From: Dokdonia pacifica
GTDB lineage: Bacteria > Bacteroidota > Bacteroidia > Flavobacteriales > Flavobacteriaceae
Reading direction: 5' to 3'
DNA length: 64,000 nt
NCBI RefSeq assembly: GCF_900188275.1
Contig: NZ_FZNY01000011.1
Coordinates: 62,001 to 126,000 of the forward strand
The number at the start of each line of letters is the position of its first letter. Within the stretch, counting starts at the first letter, position 1. A program made the translations under genes and the position numbers. Below the pieces are notes generated by a model. It was not told the DNA's origin. It made no database searches and saw only the letters and a program-made list of their open reading frames with translations. Shown here one piece after another: positions 25,875-35,137 of the stretch.

Positions 25875-28217
25875 ATGGGTAAACTATCTAAGTTCATTGA
25901 AGATTTAGGGCAGTGGATAACGTATATCATAAGAGAATCTAGTAATCACATGATTTCTATAGTTATTATATTTTTACTATTAATCTTATTATGGTTTTTC
26001 CCTCAAACAAGAGATTTATTATTAGTTCTTAATCAACCTACTAAAAATCATCTTGGGGAAATGATTTTATTTTTTTCATCACTAGCCGTTTTAGCTTTTT
26101 TAATAAGCAATGTCAATGATTATTTCTATGGTAATTCTAATTCTTTACTACCTAGAGATGACATTGAGAATGCTATCATTAAAAACGAAAGTATTGAGAC
26201 CTATAGAAGTAAAGAAAGGGAGGATCAAAAATTATATATCAGAAGAGTATTACCAAAAGTGTTAGGCACATTCCTTATTTTATTAACTGCTTTTTCTGTT
26301 AATAATATTGGCTTTAGTGTATCAGGAGATGACACAAAAAATAGTTTTTATAAGTACCTATTTATCATTTTAAGTATTCTTTTAGTATTAACGCTTAATT
26401 TACATTTTACCCGATGGTTTACCGGTTTATTTAAAGACAAAAAATGGGCTAACTATGCTCCCATAACAATCGCAATCATATGCCTCGTCGTTATCATGGG
26501 GTTTGGCTTTTTCAATAAAGGAGATTCAGATGGAGATGTTGTTATGCTTTTTGTAGCTTTATTATTATTTGCATTATTCTTTTTTGTAGTCTCCGTTTCT
26601 TACTCAAAACCTATCCTATTGTTTAAAGAAAAAGTGGGGGGATATGCTATTGCATTATGCACAATGATTGCTTTTATAGCCTATATTACTTTTCTAATTA
26701 GCCCAAAATTATCACATGGCTTTAATCCATTAAGTATTGTCCTAATTTCTTTTATTGGTATTTTTAGCATCCTTACGTTAATTAGATATTTAGGAAAAGT
26801 AATAAAAACACCCCTCGTTACGCTCCTTACAATATTCATTTTTATTTGGTCAGGAATTATTGCCAGCAATGATAATTTTAAGCATTATGAGGTAAGCAAT
26901 GTCGCATATGATCAAGCAAATTACAATCTTAAAAACCGACCTCAACTTGAAAAATATATGGCTTCATGGATTGAAGATCGCATACAGTATACAGATTCCA
27001 TTAAGAAATTCCCTGTCATCTTTGTAGCTGCCGAGGGAGGGGGTTCAAGAGCAGGCTTATGGTCATTATTAGTGAACAGTTATTTATATGAAAAGGATAA
27101 AGATTATTTTGAAAAACACCTCTTATCTTTAACAGGAGCTTCTGGTGGTAATGTAGGTAATAGCATTTTTTATACAACTGCCTATCAAAATCTTTTAAAT
27201 AAAGACACCATTAATTTTATTTCAAATGATAAACAATTCACTTATAAAGCCAGTGATTTCTATCAGAAGAATTTTTTATCCTCCTCTGTCGCTTCTTTTT
27301 TAGGAAGAGACATGCTATCAAGTCTTTCTGGTATCTCTTTGAGAGATGATCGCGCAAAGATTTTAGAAAATGAATGGGAAACTACCTATGAAGAAGTGTT
27401 TCATGAAAATAAAACTACAAATAAATTACTCTTGAGTAGTAGTTTTTTATCATTATCAACTAATAAAAAGAAATTAGGAATCACGCCCCCCCTATTATTG
27501 GTAAACACTACACATTTACAAAGTGGAAATCATTCTACGATTAGTAATGTTATTATTGATGATAGAAAATTTGTTCCAGACATCACTAAAGATTTTCTTG
27601 CCGATTATAAAGATGCCTATAGTGATAATAAAAATTACGACAACACCTCTATAAAGATCTCTACAGCAATGTTATTGAACGCCCGGTTTCCATATGTAAG
27701 CCCGGCAGGGAGAGTGACTAACATCGGGCAATTTGCTGATGCTGGTTATTATGACAATATAGGTTCCTATTCAACCCATATTCTCGTCAATACCTTTAAA
27801 AAAGTAGTAAGCACTCATTATCCTGAATATAAAGATAGGTTTGATGTTAGGGTTTTAATTATCGCAAATAATCCACATGAAGACAAAGAAGAGGATTCTC
27901 ATGACGAGAAAAAGATGAAGGAGAAGGAAAAGAAAAAAGAGAAGGAAAAGGATACGATCAAGTATAGTTCGCAATTACAAGCCCCTATAAATACCATACT
28001 CAGCGCCACTTTTGCACATCCTAACGAACTTATTAAAACCTATGAAAAAGAATATTTAGTTACATCTAAGAAAACAGATATTTATATTAAAAATGATACC
28101 ATCACCCCTATTTTACCTTTGGGAAGATATTTATCAGACTTTGCTATTCTTTCTTTAGAAGAACGCCTAAAAAACCAAGATATAATCAAAAAATTAGACA
28201 ACATACTATCTAATTAA
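25875..28217 (+). CDS. Polytopic membrane protein with C-terminal patatin-like phospholipase domain
   Basis: 780 aa. The first 335 residues hold about nine membrane segments. From about 378 a patatin fold is seen: VAAEGGGSRAG (oxyanion loop 388-394), GASGG nucleophile elbow with Ser423 (421-425), and DAG with Asp622 (622-624). These are the Ser-Asp dyad and glycine motif of patatin-like acyl hydrolases. A Lys/Glu run (about 688-705) follows. Acyl-ester hydrolysis at the inner membrane is inferred. It is followed after 7 bp by the OmpA-like gene, and the two look like a unit. It could also be an effector of a defense system, but no sensor or cyclase is nearby. Confidence 0.85.
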   Translation: MGKLSKFIEDLGQWITYIIRESSNHMISIVIIFLLLILLWFFPQTRDLLLVLNQPTKNHLGEMILFFSSLAVLAFLISNVNDYFYGNSNSLLPRDDIENAIIKNESIETYRSKEREDQKLYIRRVLPKVLGTFLILLTAFSVNNIGFSVSGDDTKNSFYKYLFIILSILLVLTLNLHFTRWFTGLFKDKKWANYAPITIAIICLVVIMGFGFFNKGDSDGDVVMLFVALLLFALFFFVVSVSYSKPILLFKEKVGGYAIALCTMIAFIAYITFLISPKLSHGFNPLSIVLISFIGIFSILTLIRYLGKVIKTPLVTLLTIFIFIWSGIIASNDNFKHYEVSNVAYDQANYNLKNRPQLEKYMASWIEDRIQYTDSIKKFPVIFVAAEGGGSRAGLWSLLVNSYLYEKDKDYFEKHLLSLTGASGGNVGNSIFYTTAYQNLLNKDTINFISNDKQFTYKASDFYQKNFLSSSVASFLGRDMLSSLSGISLRDDRAKILENEWETTYEEVFHENKTTNKLLLSSSFLSLSTNKKKLGITPPLLLVNTTHLQSGNHSTISNVIIDDRKFVPDITKDFLADYKDAYSDNKNYDNTSIKISTAMLLNARFPYVSPAGRVTNIGQFADAGYYDNIGSYSTHILVNTFKKVVSTHYPEYKDRFDVRVLIIANNPHEDKEEDSHDEKKMKEKEKKKEKEKDTIKYSSQLQAPINTILSATFAHPNELIKTYEKEYLVTSKKTDIYIKNDTITPILPLGRYLSDFAILSLEERLKNQDIIKKLDNILSN

Positions 28218-28224
28218 GGGTACC

Positions 28225-29139
28225 ATGGATTATGAAAATAAAATAAAACAAGCAGAACTTGAAAAGTTAATCGCTGAGATAGAACAATCAAAAGCGGAAA
28301 CAAGAAAGATCGAGTTTGATAGAGAACAATTAGAAAGGCCGTTTTATAAAAAATCAAGTTTTGTAAAAACTATTATTGCTGGATTAGTAGGTGGGATAGC
28401 CATATTGGGTGTTTTCAATAATGTTATTGAGCCCACCTATAAAAAAGATATCATTAAAAGCCAATTAAAGATTGCTGAAAAAGAAAAAGAGAACGCTGAA
28501 AACAAAAAAATGAATTCTATTTTAAATGATAGTATTCAAATTGCTGAAAAAAGTATCGATAGTCTTCAAAAAAGAAATAATAGCATATTATCTCAAATTG
28601 AAAAACAAAAAGAAGAAATTGAATATCATGAAGCTAACAATCTGAAATTAATTGATGCTATTAAAGATTATAATGCTACGTTAAAAATCAGAGAAAAAAG
28701 CATTATTTCTCAAAAGAAGAGAACTATAGAAATTATAAATGATCAACTTACCTATCTTAAAGGCCTTAATAAAGAAAATGCAATTCATGTACAATCCATT
28801 TATTTTGATTATGATAGGTCTAATTTACGACAAGAGCAAGCTGAACAACTTTTACTAATTTTAAAATTTTTAAATGCTAATAAGAGGAACTTTAACTTAG
28901 AAGTGAATGGATATTCTTATGTCAAAGGAGGGGCAGCGTATAATCAGCAATTATCAGCTAGAAGAGCGAATGTTGTAAGAGATTACTTGATAAGTAATGG
29001 TTTATCTCCACACAGAGTAACTTCGAAAGGCCTTGGAGAGGTTGACATTCATCCTCTTATAGTTGAAAACTTAGATCAAGAAACAGAAAGGAAATTATAT
29101 GAATTAAAAAGTGTTGTACAAGTGTATCTCACTTATTGA
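28225..29139 (+). CDS. OmpA-like peptidoglycan-binding protein with membrane anchor and coiled coil
   Basis: 304 aa. A cytoplasmic helical N-terminus (about 1-45) leads to one membrane segment (IIAGLVGGIAILGVF, about 50-66), a long coiled coil (about 75-175) and an OmpA C-terminal domain (about 185-300; IYFDYDRSNLRQEQAE, NQQLSARRANVVRDYLISNG). The typical NxxLSxxRAxxVxxYL motif is intact, so it can bind peptidoglycan. It spans inner membrane to cell wall, like MotB. It is coupled to the patatin gene by a 7-bp gap and may hold that enzyme at a fixed distance from the wall. Confidence 0.87.
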   Translation: MDYENKIKQAELEKLIAEIEQSKAETRKIEFDREQLERPFYKKSSFVKTIIAGLVGGIAILGVFNNVIEPTYKKDIIKSQLKIAEKEKENAENKKMNSILNDSIQIAEKSIDSLQKRNNSILSQIEKQKEEIEYHEANNLKLIDAIKDYNATLKIREKSIISQKKRTIEIINDQLTYLKGLNKENAIHVQSIYFDYDRSNLRQEQAEQLLLILKFLNANKRNFNLEVNGYSYVKGGAAYNQQLSARRANVVRDYLISNGLSPHRVTSKGLGEVDIHPLIVENLDQETERKLYELKSVVQVYLTY

Positions 29140-29202
29140 GTAATAAATAAAACATCTAATCTATTATATATAATACCCTAAAGCAAGCTATCGACTCTAC
29201 CA

Positions 29203-30846
29203 TTACTTCTTCTTTTTTCTTATATATTCTTCAGCCATAAGCATCGCATTATAGGCATTTACAATACCACCAGATTTTGAGAGTTCACTAAATGGCAATT
29301 GTTGATCTGGATTCTCTTTAGTAGGGACATCTACTAGAATATCATATTTTACAGATGAATCCATAAGAATTTGCTTTACTTCTGCAGCCGTAAGAGATGG
29401 ATAGTACGAACGAATAAGGGCTGCTACTCCTGATACTATTGAAGCAGAGAATGATGTTCCTTTTAAATTTGTTGCTACATTATCATTAGGACGCAATCCA
29501 ATAAGTCCATATCCTGGAGCAAAAATATCTACTGTTTCTTTTCCGTAATTAGATCTATTATATAGAAGCTTTTCATTAAGACCATATGATGTTCCTCCAA
29601 CGGTAATATAATTATCACTAAATTCTATACCATTGTTATAATCATTAGGGTATTTTGTATTTTCAAGTATATCTGTATTAAATTGATCGTTACCTGCAGA
29701 TTTAACTATTAGAACATCTTTATTCTCAGCATATTTAATTGCATCATCTACCCATTCCTTATTCATTGAAAACCGTTTTCCAAAGCTCATATTAATTACT
29801 CTTGCTCCATGATCAACAGCATAACGTATAGCAAGAGCTATATCTTTATCATGTTCGCTCCCATAAGCAGAAACTCTCAAAGGCATTATCTTAATATTTT
29901 TAAAAATATTAACACTGTCTTTGTCTATATATTTTGTAGTTAAAAACCCTGAAGTTAACGTTCCGTGACTTAAAAAAGAAAAATGAGTATCTACATTATT
30001 ATTTCCATAATTACTATAAAGTTTAGTCTGTTCAAAATCTCCAATAATTATTCTCTCTGGATAATCTTTATTAAGCATAAATTTTATAGAATTTAGTATA
30101 TCATTCTTTCTTTCTTCATTCCTTTCAGGAGTAAAACCATATGTTATGAAATTACTCATTCTACGGGCATGCGTTTGTAACAATGTATCATTAGGAAATG
30201 ATTTTTTTAAACTGTCTATATCTTTGATCGTATACTCTCGATTACCAAAAATATTTTTTAAAAATATCTCTGCATTAGTCCTACTCTCAATTACCATATT
30301 AGTATTTATCAAGTTATCATTGGCTTCCTTCAAATAAGATTTATATACTGTTTTTACTTTTGTTAATAATAAACTATCGGCCTTTGTAAGAGGAGTTTTA
30401 CTATTATCTAACATCTTAATAATTCGTACAAATTCAAATTGTTCATAGGTTAGATTTTCACCTCTCTGATTTCCTAAAAAATTCCACCCATTCAAATCAT
30501 CTACATATCCGTTACCATCATCATCTATATTATTATTTGCTATTTCATTGGGGTTTATCCAAATATTGGATTTGAGGTATTTATGATGGATATCCACACT
30601 CATGTCTAATACTGCGACGATTACTTCTTCACTTTTTTTATGCTTTAATAATTCGTCATAAGTTCTAAAAAGGCTTGTCCCAGGGACTGAATCTTTAATA
30701 ATATCTTGATGATACCATTTTTTTTCTCGCTGCTCTAATAGGGATATTTCTTTTTTAATCTTATCCCATGTTATAATAGATTTTTTCTGCTGTGCTTGGG
30801 AAGAACTTACAATTAAAAAAAACACAAGAATTACACCTATTTTCAT
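29203..30846 (-). CDS. Secreted S8 peptidase with long Asp-His insert, paralog 1
   Basis: 547 aa with a signal peptide (MKIGVILVFFLIVSSSQAQ). Triad: Asp81 (AVLDMSVD), His294 (LSHGTLTSG) and Ser465 (KGTSFSAS), with an SAGN oxyanion motif near 383. Asp and His are 213 residues apart, against about 30-40 in subtilisin. The insert begins with a DDDGNGYVDDLNGWNF acidic loop that looks Ca-binding and is then helical. There is no T9SS sorting domain, so a periplasmic place is likely. It is the last gene of a minus-strand set with its paralog and a precursor-like peptide. Its last 71 codons nearly match those of the paralog. Confidence 0.9.
   Translation of the reverse strand: MKIGVILVFFLIVSSSQAQQKKSIITWDKIKKEISLLEQREKKWYHQDIIKDSVPGTSLFRTYDELLKHKKSEEVIVAVLDMSVDIHHKYLKSNIWINPNEIANNNIDDDGNGYVDDLNGWNFLGNQRGENLTYEQFEFVRIIKMLDNSKTPLTKADSLLLTKVKTVYKSYLKEANDNLINTNMVIESRTNAEIFLKNIFGNREYTIKDIDSLKKSFPNDTLLQTHARRMSNFITYGFTPERNEERKNDILNSIKFMLNKDYPERIIIGDFEQTKLYSNYGNNNVDTHFSFLSHGTLTSGFLTTKYIDKDSVNIFKNIKIMPLRVSAYGSEHDKDIALAIRYAVDHGARVINMSFGKRFSMNKEWVDDAIKYAENKDVLIVKSAGNDQFNTDILENTKYPNDYNNGIEFSDNYITVGGTSYGLNEKLLYNRSNYGKETVDIFAPGYGLIGLRPNDNVATNLKGTSFSASIVSGVAALIRSYYPSLTAAEVKQILMDSSVKYDILVDVPTKENPDQQLPFSELSKSGGIVNAYNAMLMAEEYIRKKKK
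29224..29436 (-). repeat. 213-bp near-identical tract, copy 1 (3' end of subtilase gene)
   Basis: Aligned by eye to 30945-31157 with no indels and about 14 differences, whereas the rest of the two genes is diverged. This suggests gene conversion. Confidence 0.85.
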
Positions 30847-30926
30847 ATAAAACTATTGTTCAAATTGTTAATCTTAGCTCTCCTCAAACCTGAGTACTAA
30901 AAGCATATAATTTTAATTAGGCAGCT

Positions 30927-32546
30927 TCACTTTTTATTCTTCACATATTCTTCCGCCATAAGCATAGCATTATAGGCATTCACAATACCACCAGATTTTG
31001 AGAGTTCACTAAATGGCAATTGTTGATCTGGATTTTCTCTTGTAGGGACATCTACTAAAATATCATATTTTACAGATGAATCCATAAGAATTTGTTTCAC
31101 TTCTGATGCTGTAAGAGATGGATAGTACGAACGGATAAGAGCTGCTACTCCTGATACCAGTGGACTAGATAAAGAAGTCCCTCGATCCCATTTAGTTTTA
31201 TTATAAGGAAGTAATGTTTGTATAGAATCTCCTGGGGCAAATATGTCTATGTTTTGTTTTCCATAATTACTAAATGCAGATATTAGACCTCCATTCAAAT
31301 TGTTACTAGAAGAACTAATTCTCAACACATTATTTACAAACTCTATACCTTTATCATTATAATCTTTAGGATAAACTTCAAAGTTTTTTAAATCTATATT
31401 TAAATTAGAATTGCCCGCTGCGAAAACAACTACAACATCTTTTTCAAATGCATATAATAAAGCTTCTTTTACCCATTCCTGATGTAAAGAATAGTATTTC
31501 CCTGAACTATAATTAATTACTTTTGCTCCATTATCAACCGCATAACGAATAGCTAATGCTATATCTTTATCTTGTTCATCTCCGTTTACTGCAATACAAA
31601 GTGACATTATCTTTATATTTTCATTTTCATTAATCACCTCACTTACTACTCCAGCTACTTGAGTTCCATGATAAAATTGATCTATATTATCAAGCATATG
31701 ATTGTTTCCATATTTTGTATCTAAAATATCATCAGGATTATCTTTGAGAGGGTATCTATCATCATAATTTACATTTAAATATATATTAATATTATCTTCT
31801 TGTAATTTTTTAAATTCATTAAAGCTCTTTAAGTTTCTACCTCTTTTTTTCCATCTAGAAACAAGCTCTATTTTTTTTAAAAGAGAAGGATATATATTTT
31901 TCAAACAATCTAATCTTTTTTCTGTTAATTCAGTTTCTGATAAATTTGACAGAGAATCTAACGAAACAAGAGCTCTAGTATATTTTTTTATTATGTTAGA
32001 AGTATTAGTAGATAATCTTTTAGAACGCTTTAACTCTAAGTTCAATTTATTTAATGAATTTTTATAAATCTTAAAATTATTTATTTCATCTGCAGAAATA
32101 TCCCGCTCATCTTTTCCTTTAAATTTTTCATCATAAAACCTAACTATTCTCACATATTCATAATTAACCTTAGATAAATTCTCAGAATGAATATTACCTA
32201 AAAAGTTCCACCCATGAATATCATCTATATAGCCATTATTATCATCGTCAATATTATTACCCAAAATCTCACTAGAATTATACCAAATATGTTTTTTTAG
32301 CTGATCATTTTCAATGTCTATTTCTGTGTCTATAATAGCAATAATGACATTATTACTGTTTTTATTTTGAACATAGTTTTTAGCTTTCTTAAGACTAATT
32401 CCTGGTATAGAATCATCATTAACATCGAAATAATACCAAGGAATCTTAATTTCTTGATTTAAATTTTCTTTTTTAGAAAAATCAACAGATAAAAACTTCG
32501 CTAAAATTAATCCAATAAAAACTAGAGTAGACAAAAAATATTTCAT
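30927..32546 (-). CDS. S8 peptidase with long Asp-His insert, paralog 2
   Basis: 539 aa. The N-terminus MKYFLSTLVFIGLILAKFLS is a signal anchor or an uncleaved signal peptide. Triad: Asp73 (AIIDTEID), His293 (YHGTQVAG) and Ser458 (RGTSLSSP). The insert between Asp and His is 220 residues, opens with an acidic NIDDDNNGYIDD loop and is otherwise different from that of paralog 1. It lies 80 bp upstream of paralog 1 and 74 bp downstream of the small precursor-like peptide, with a strong hairpin in that gap. It may process the peptide; this is inferred from position only. Confidence 0.9.
   Translation of the reverse strand: MKYFLSTLVFIGLILAKFLSVDFSKKENLNQEIKIPWYYFDVNDDSIPGISLKKAKNYVQNKNSNNVIIAIIDTEIDIENDQLKKHIWYNSSEILGNNIDDDNNGYIDDIHGWNFLGNIHSENLSKVNYEYVRIVRFYDEKFKGKDERDISADEINNFKIYKNSLNKLNLELKRSKRLSTNTSNIIKKYTRALVSLDSLSNLSETELTEKRLDCLKNIYPSLLKKIELVSRWKKRGRNLKSFNEFKKLQEDNINIYLNVNYDDRYPLKDNPDDILDTKYGNNHMLDNIDQFYHGTQVAGVVSEVINENENIKIMSLCIAVNGDEQDKDIALAIRYAVDNGAKVINYSSGKYYSLHQEWVKEALLYAFEKDVVVVFAAGNSNLNIDLKNFEVYPKDYNDKGIEFVNNVLRISSSSNNLNGGLISAFSNYGKQNIDIFAPGDSIQTLLPYNKTKWDRGTSLSSPLVSGVAALIRSYYPSLTASEVKQILMDSSVKYDILVDVPTRENPDQQLPFSELSKSGGIVNAYNAMLMAEEYVKNKK
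30945..31157 (-). repeat. 213-bp near-identical tract, copy 2
   Basis: Partner of 29224-29436. It encodes the end of the catalytic domain just after the Ser box and the C-terminal tail of the second subtilase. Confidence 0.85.
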
Positions 32547-32570
32547 TCTATAATTTAATAATTAATTATA

Positions 32571-32607
32571 ACAAATTCTCTCTCAAGCAAATGGAGAGAG
32601 AATTTGT
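32571..32607 (-). promoter_or_regulatory. Strong hairpin between peptide and protease genes
   Basis: A perfect 14-bp stem (arms 32571-32584 and 32594-32607, reading ACAAATTCTCTCTC on the plus strand) closes a 9-nt loop. No T run follows on either strand. In the transcript it would sit 13 nt after the peptide stop and may block 3' decay or give partial read-through, so that peptide exceeds protease. Confidence 0.6.
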
Positions 32608-32620
32608 AAATTTAAACTTT

Positions 32621-32806
32621 TTAATTATTACCTTCAGGATCATTTCCGTCTGGATCATCTGGATCACATAAATCAGAAGAGTTAGTAGCCACAGTCCATG
32701 TTACATTTGTACCATCATTTCCTCCTATTATATATTTTTTCGATATATTATTAAGGCTTGCAATCTCAAATTTTTCAAAAAATAATTTTTTTCTTCTTTT
32801 TTTCAT
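32621..32806 (-). CDS. Double-glycine precursor-like peptide next to two subtilases
   Basis: 61 aa. A basic start (MKKRRKK) is followed by LFFEKFEIASLNNISKKYII and GG (residues 28-29), a leader style seen in Bacteroidota ribosomal natural-product precursors and different from the MLKN type at 8095-13900. The 32-residue core begins with Thr/Ser/Asn/Val, has one Cys, and ends in an acidic DPDDPDGNDPEGN stretch. The next genes in the same direction are two S8 peptidases, and a TPR-AraC regulator lies just upstream. No modifying enzyme (LanB, grasp, radical SAM) is in the window. It could be a RiPP, a signal, or a protease-handled peptide. Confidence 0.65.
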   Translation of the reverse strand: MKKRRKKLFFEKFEIASLNNISKKYIIGGNDGTNVTWTVATNSSDLCDPDDPDGNDPEGNN

Positions 32807-32918
32807 TTTTAATAGTTTTAAAATTCATTGAGACAATTATACACGAATTCTTTAAAATCTAAATAATGGTAGGACACAACTACTAGTCTTGATTTATAAA
32901 ATAAGACTAGTATAATAA

Positions 32919-34601
32919 TTATTTAAGTTCTTTTTTTATTTGTTTAATAAAGAAAGAAGGATATATACCATGTGTCTTATAAAATTCCTTAGAAAAAGAT
33001 TCTCCACTTTTAAAACCTGACTCAAGTGCAATTGCTTTAATGGTATATTCTCTAAAGCGACGATCTGTTTTTATTTTTTGAAAAGCATATTCAATTCTAA
33101 TATTTTTTAAATAAGATGAAAAATTACAATCCATATTATTATTAATGATAGCTGAAAGATATGTACTATTAGTTTTCAGTTTTTTTGATAAAGTTGAAAG
33201 TGTTATAGTACTATCAGTATACTCTTCATTTTCTTCAAATTTTTTTATTCTATTTAAAATTTTGCTTTCTATTTCAGAAGAAACATCTTTAAGAATCTTC
33301 TTTTTATCACTCTTATTATTTACTTTATTATCCTTTTTTATTATTTCCTCATAGCGCTTCATAAAAATTCTCCTTCTGTAAAATTGAAAAAAAACTATAA
33401 ATATCAAAAAAAGAGTAAGTCCTGTCAGGAATATATTGAAATAATATGATGTCCGTTTTATTTTTTTTAAATCTTCTATTAATAATTGTTTAGAATTAAG
33501 GAGTAAAGGGATGTCAAATTCTGTATTTAATTTTTCATTAAAATGCTTGTAGTCTAAGAAAGTACTACTGTCTATTTCCATTAATCTATTTATGTAATAT
33601 AATTGTTTATCTAAATTCTTATTTTTCCGACTCCAATCTATTAAATAAGAGTAGCTTTCTGTTGTTTCTGGTTGTATGAAATTTGTTACTCCATAAATGC
33701 TATCAACAACTTTATAATAAGAAACTGCTTTCTCTTCTAAATCTAAACCAAGATATGCCATACCTAAATAATATGAATTAACAGCTAATTCATCTATCAA
33801 ACCTTTTTTAGAAAGAAACTCTTGAGTTAAAATTAATTTATTTGCACCTTCACTATAATTCCCATCTTGAGTATTTACTATTCCTTCTAATGTTAAAAAT
33901 AAATTATAAAATAATTCATTTTTAATATTTTTAGATTGTTTTTTACCCATTTTAATTTTTGTCTTTGCAGAATCTAAATAATTATTTTTCCTATAAGCTT
34001 CAGATAAATTAAACAAAACACCTAAATGAGTTTCCTTACTTATCTCATTATAGTTTTTATTAAGACTGTAATCATAACATTCTCTTATTAAATTTAATGC
34101 ATCTTTATTTTCATCGATTCTCAATTTTAGAATTGATATATTTTGATTAAGCAAAAATGACATATTATCTTTATTAGGGCTATTATTATACCCTAATGCA
34201 TCTAAATAATCGTCTAAGGCTTTTCGAAACTTACGTTTCTTGAAATTATAATTTCCTCTTTCAAAAAAAGCTAGAGTAGGAAACTTTTCATTCTTCAGAT
34301 CTTTTGTTATCTTAATTATAGAATCATAGAAGTTTAATGTTTTCGAACCTTCTGGGTCTAGATTTATTTTTAATCTATAACCATTAGCTATTCTTAACGA
34401 GTCTTTTAAAACAATTGCTTTTTGCAAATATTCATCTGCAAACTTTATTGCTGTAGATGAATCCTGGAAATGATTCTTATAATCTGTTTTGATATTTCTA
34501 AAGGATCTTATTTCTTGAGTGCTATTTTTAAATTGAGAATGTATATCTACCGAAGTAAACAATAAACAAATAAATAAGAAGAGTTTTATTTTTAAAAGCA
34601 T
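32919..34601 (-). CDS. TPR sensor with transmembrane segment and AraC-type DNA-binding domain
   Basis: 560 aa. A signal or anchor segment (MLLKIKLFLFICLLFTSVDI) precedes about 350 residues of TPR-like helices. One membrane segment (about 388-410, YFNIFLTGLTLFLIFIVFF) then leads to a cytoplasmic AraC/HTH domain (about 450-560; LSKKLKTNSTYLSAIINNN, then AIALESGFKSGESFSKEF). This build, with an extracytoplasmic TPR sensor joined directly to an AraC domain, is common in Flavobacteriaceae. It lies 112 bp upstream of the precursor-like peptide on the same strand and probably controls the peptide and protease genes. Confidence 0.88.
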   Translation of the reverse strand: MLLKIKLFLFICLLFTSVDIHSQFKNSTQEIRSFRNIKTDYKNHFQDSSTAIKFADEYLQKAIVLKDSLRIANGYRLKINLDPEGSKTLNFYDSIIKITKDLKNEKFPTLAFFERGNYNFKKRKFRKALDDYLDALGYNNSPNKDNMSFLLNQNISILKLRIDENKDALNLIRECYDYSLNKNYNEISKETHLGVLFNLSEAYRKNNYLDSAKTKIKMGKKQSKNIKNELFYNLFLTLEGIVNTQDGNYSEGANKLILTQEFLSKKGLIDELAVNSYYLGMAYLGLDLEEKAVSYYKVVDSIYGVTNFIQPETTESYSYLIDWSRKNKNLDKQLYYINRLMEIDSSTFLDYKHFNEKLNTEFDIPLLLNSKQLLIEDLKKIKRTSYYFNIFLTGLTLFLIFIVFFQFYRRRIFMKRYEEIIKKDNKVNNKSDKKKILKDVSSEIESKILNRIKKFEENEEYTDSTITLSTLSKKLKTNSTYLSAIINNNMDCNFSSYLKNIRIEYAFQKIKTDRRFREYTIKAIALESGFKSGESFSKEFYKTHGIYPSFFIKQIKKELK

Positions 34602-35137
34602 TACAACAATCTGTGTATTCGGGTGTTCGTTCGTTCGCTTAAAACTAAATATTTAAAGTCATTTAATTTATAAAAATAAGCCCCTAATTGATAAATCAAG
34701 ACCTACTCCATTTGTAAACCCTCCAAAAACTTCACACTTTTGAATTGTTGAAATTAACAAACCCAATGTGTGACATTTAAAAATTTTCGTTTGGTGCGTA
34801 ATAGATCAGATTGGGTTTTAAAAAAACAACTTAATTAAAAAGTAATAGCAATTTTATATGATAGGATAGCAATATACACAGAAGTAAGTAAAATCTGTTA
34901 AATTTTGTTAAAAAACTACAGATCAGCTTTCTAAAAGAGAAAGCCTCTACTAGGTAGAAGCTCTCATCGTTTGTCAGAAAAACAAGCTAATGCCTGTTTA
35001 TAAAACAAATATACTAAAGTTTTACAAAACAGGTAGTGGTTTACCAAATGTGGGATGCTCTCACTCAAAACCAAGCCGCGGTTACCGAAAAGCGAATGAG
35101 TAGGTAGTATTTAAAATAACAGTAAAATTTTAGTAGT
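34602..35137 (+). promoter_or_regulatory. 536-bp gene-free region with several hairpins
   Basis: No credible coding frame. A 9-bp inverted repeat AAACCCAAT / ATTGGGTTT lies at 34759-34767 and 34810-34818. From about 34925 to 35105 the sequence is richer in G+C than its surroundings and holds several possible stems: GCTTTCT/AGAAAGC near 34926 with a small bulge, TCTAC/GTAGA at 34946-34958, AACC/GGTT near 35080, and CTCACTC/GAATGAG enclosing it. This could be a structured 5' leader of the secreted protein at 35138 or a separate small RNA. No known RNA family was recognised. Confidence 0.35.

Noticed and set aside
25875-29139. CBASS-type defense operon because of the patatin
   Set aside because: No nucleotidyltransferase (CD-NTase), Cap2 or Cap3 gene is near; the patatin is a polytopic membrane protein next to an OmpA-like gene, which differs from CapV.
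32806-32918. Fourth copy of the pseudoknot element before the peptide at 32621-32806
   Set aside because: Read on the minus strand, this upstream region has no AGACA/TGTCT pair with the required spacing.
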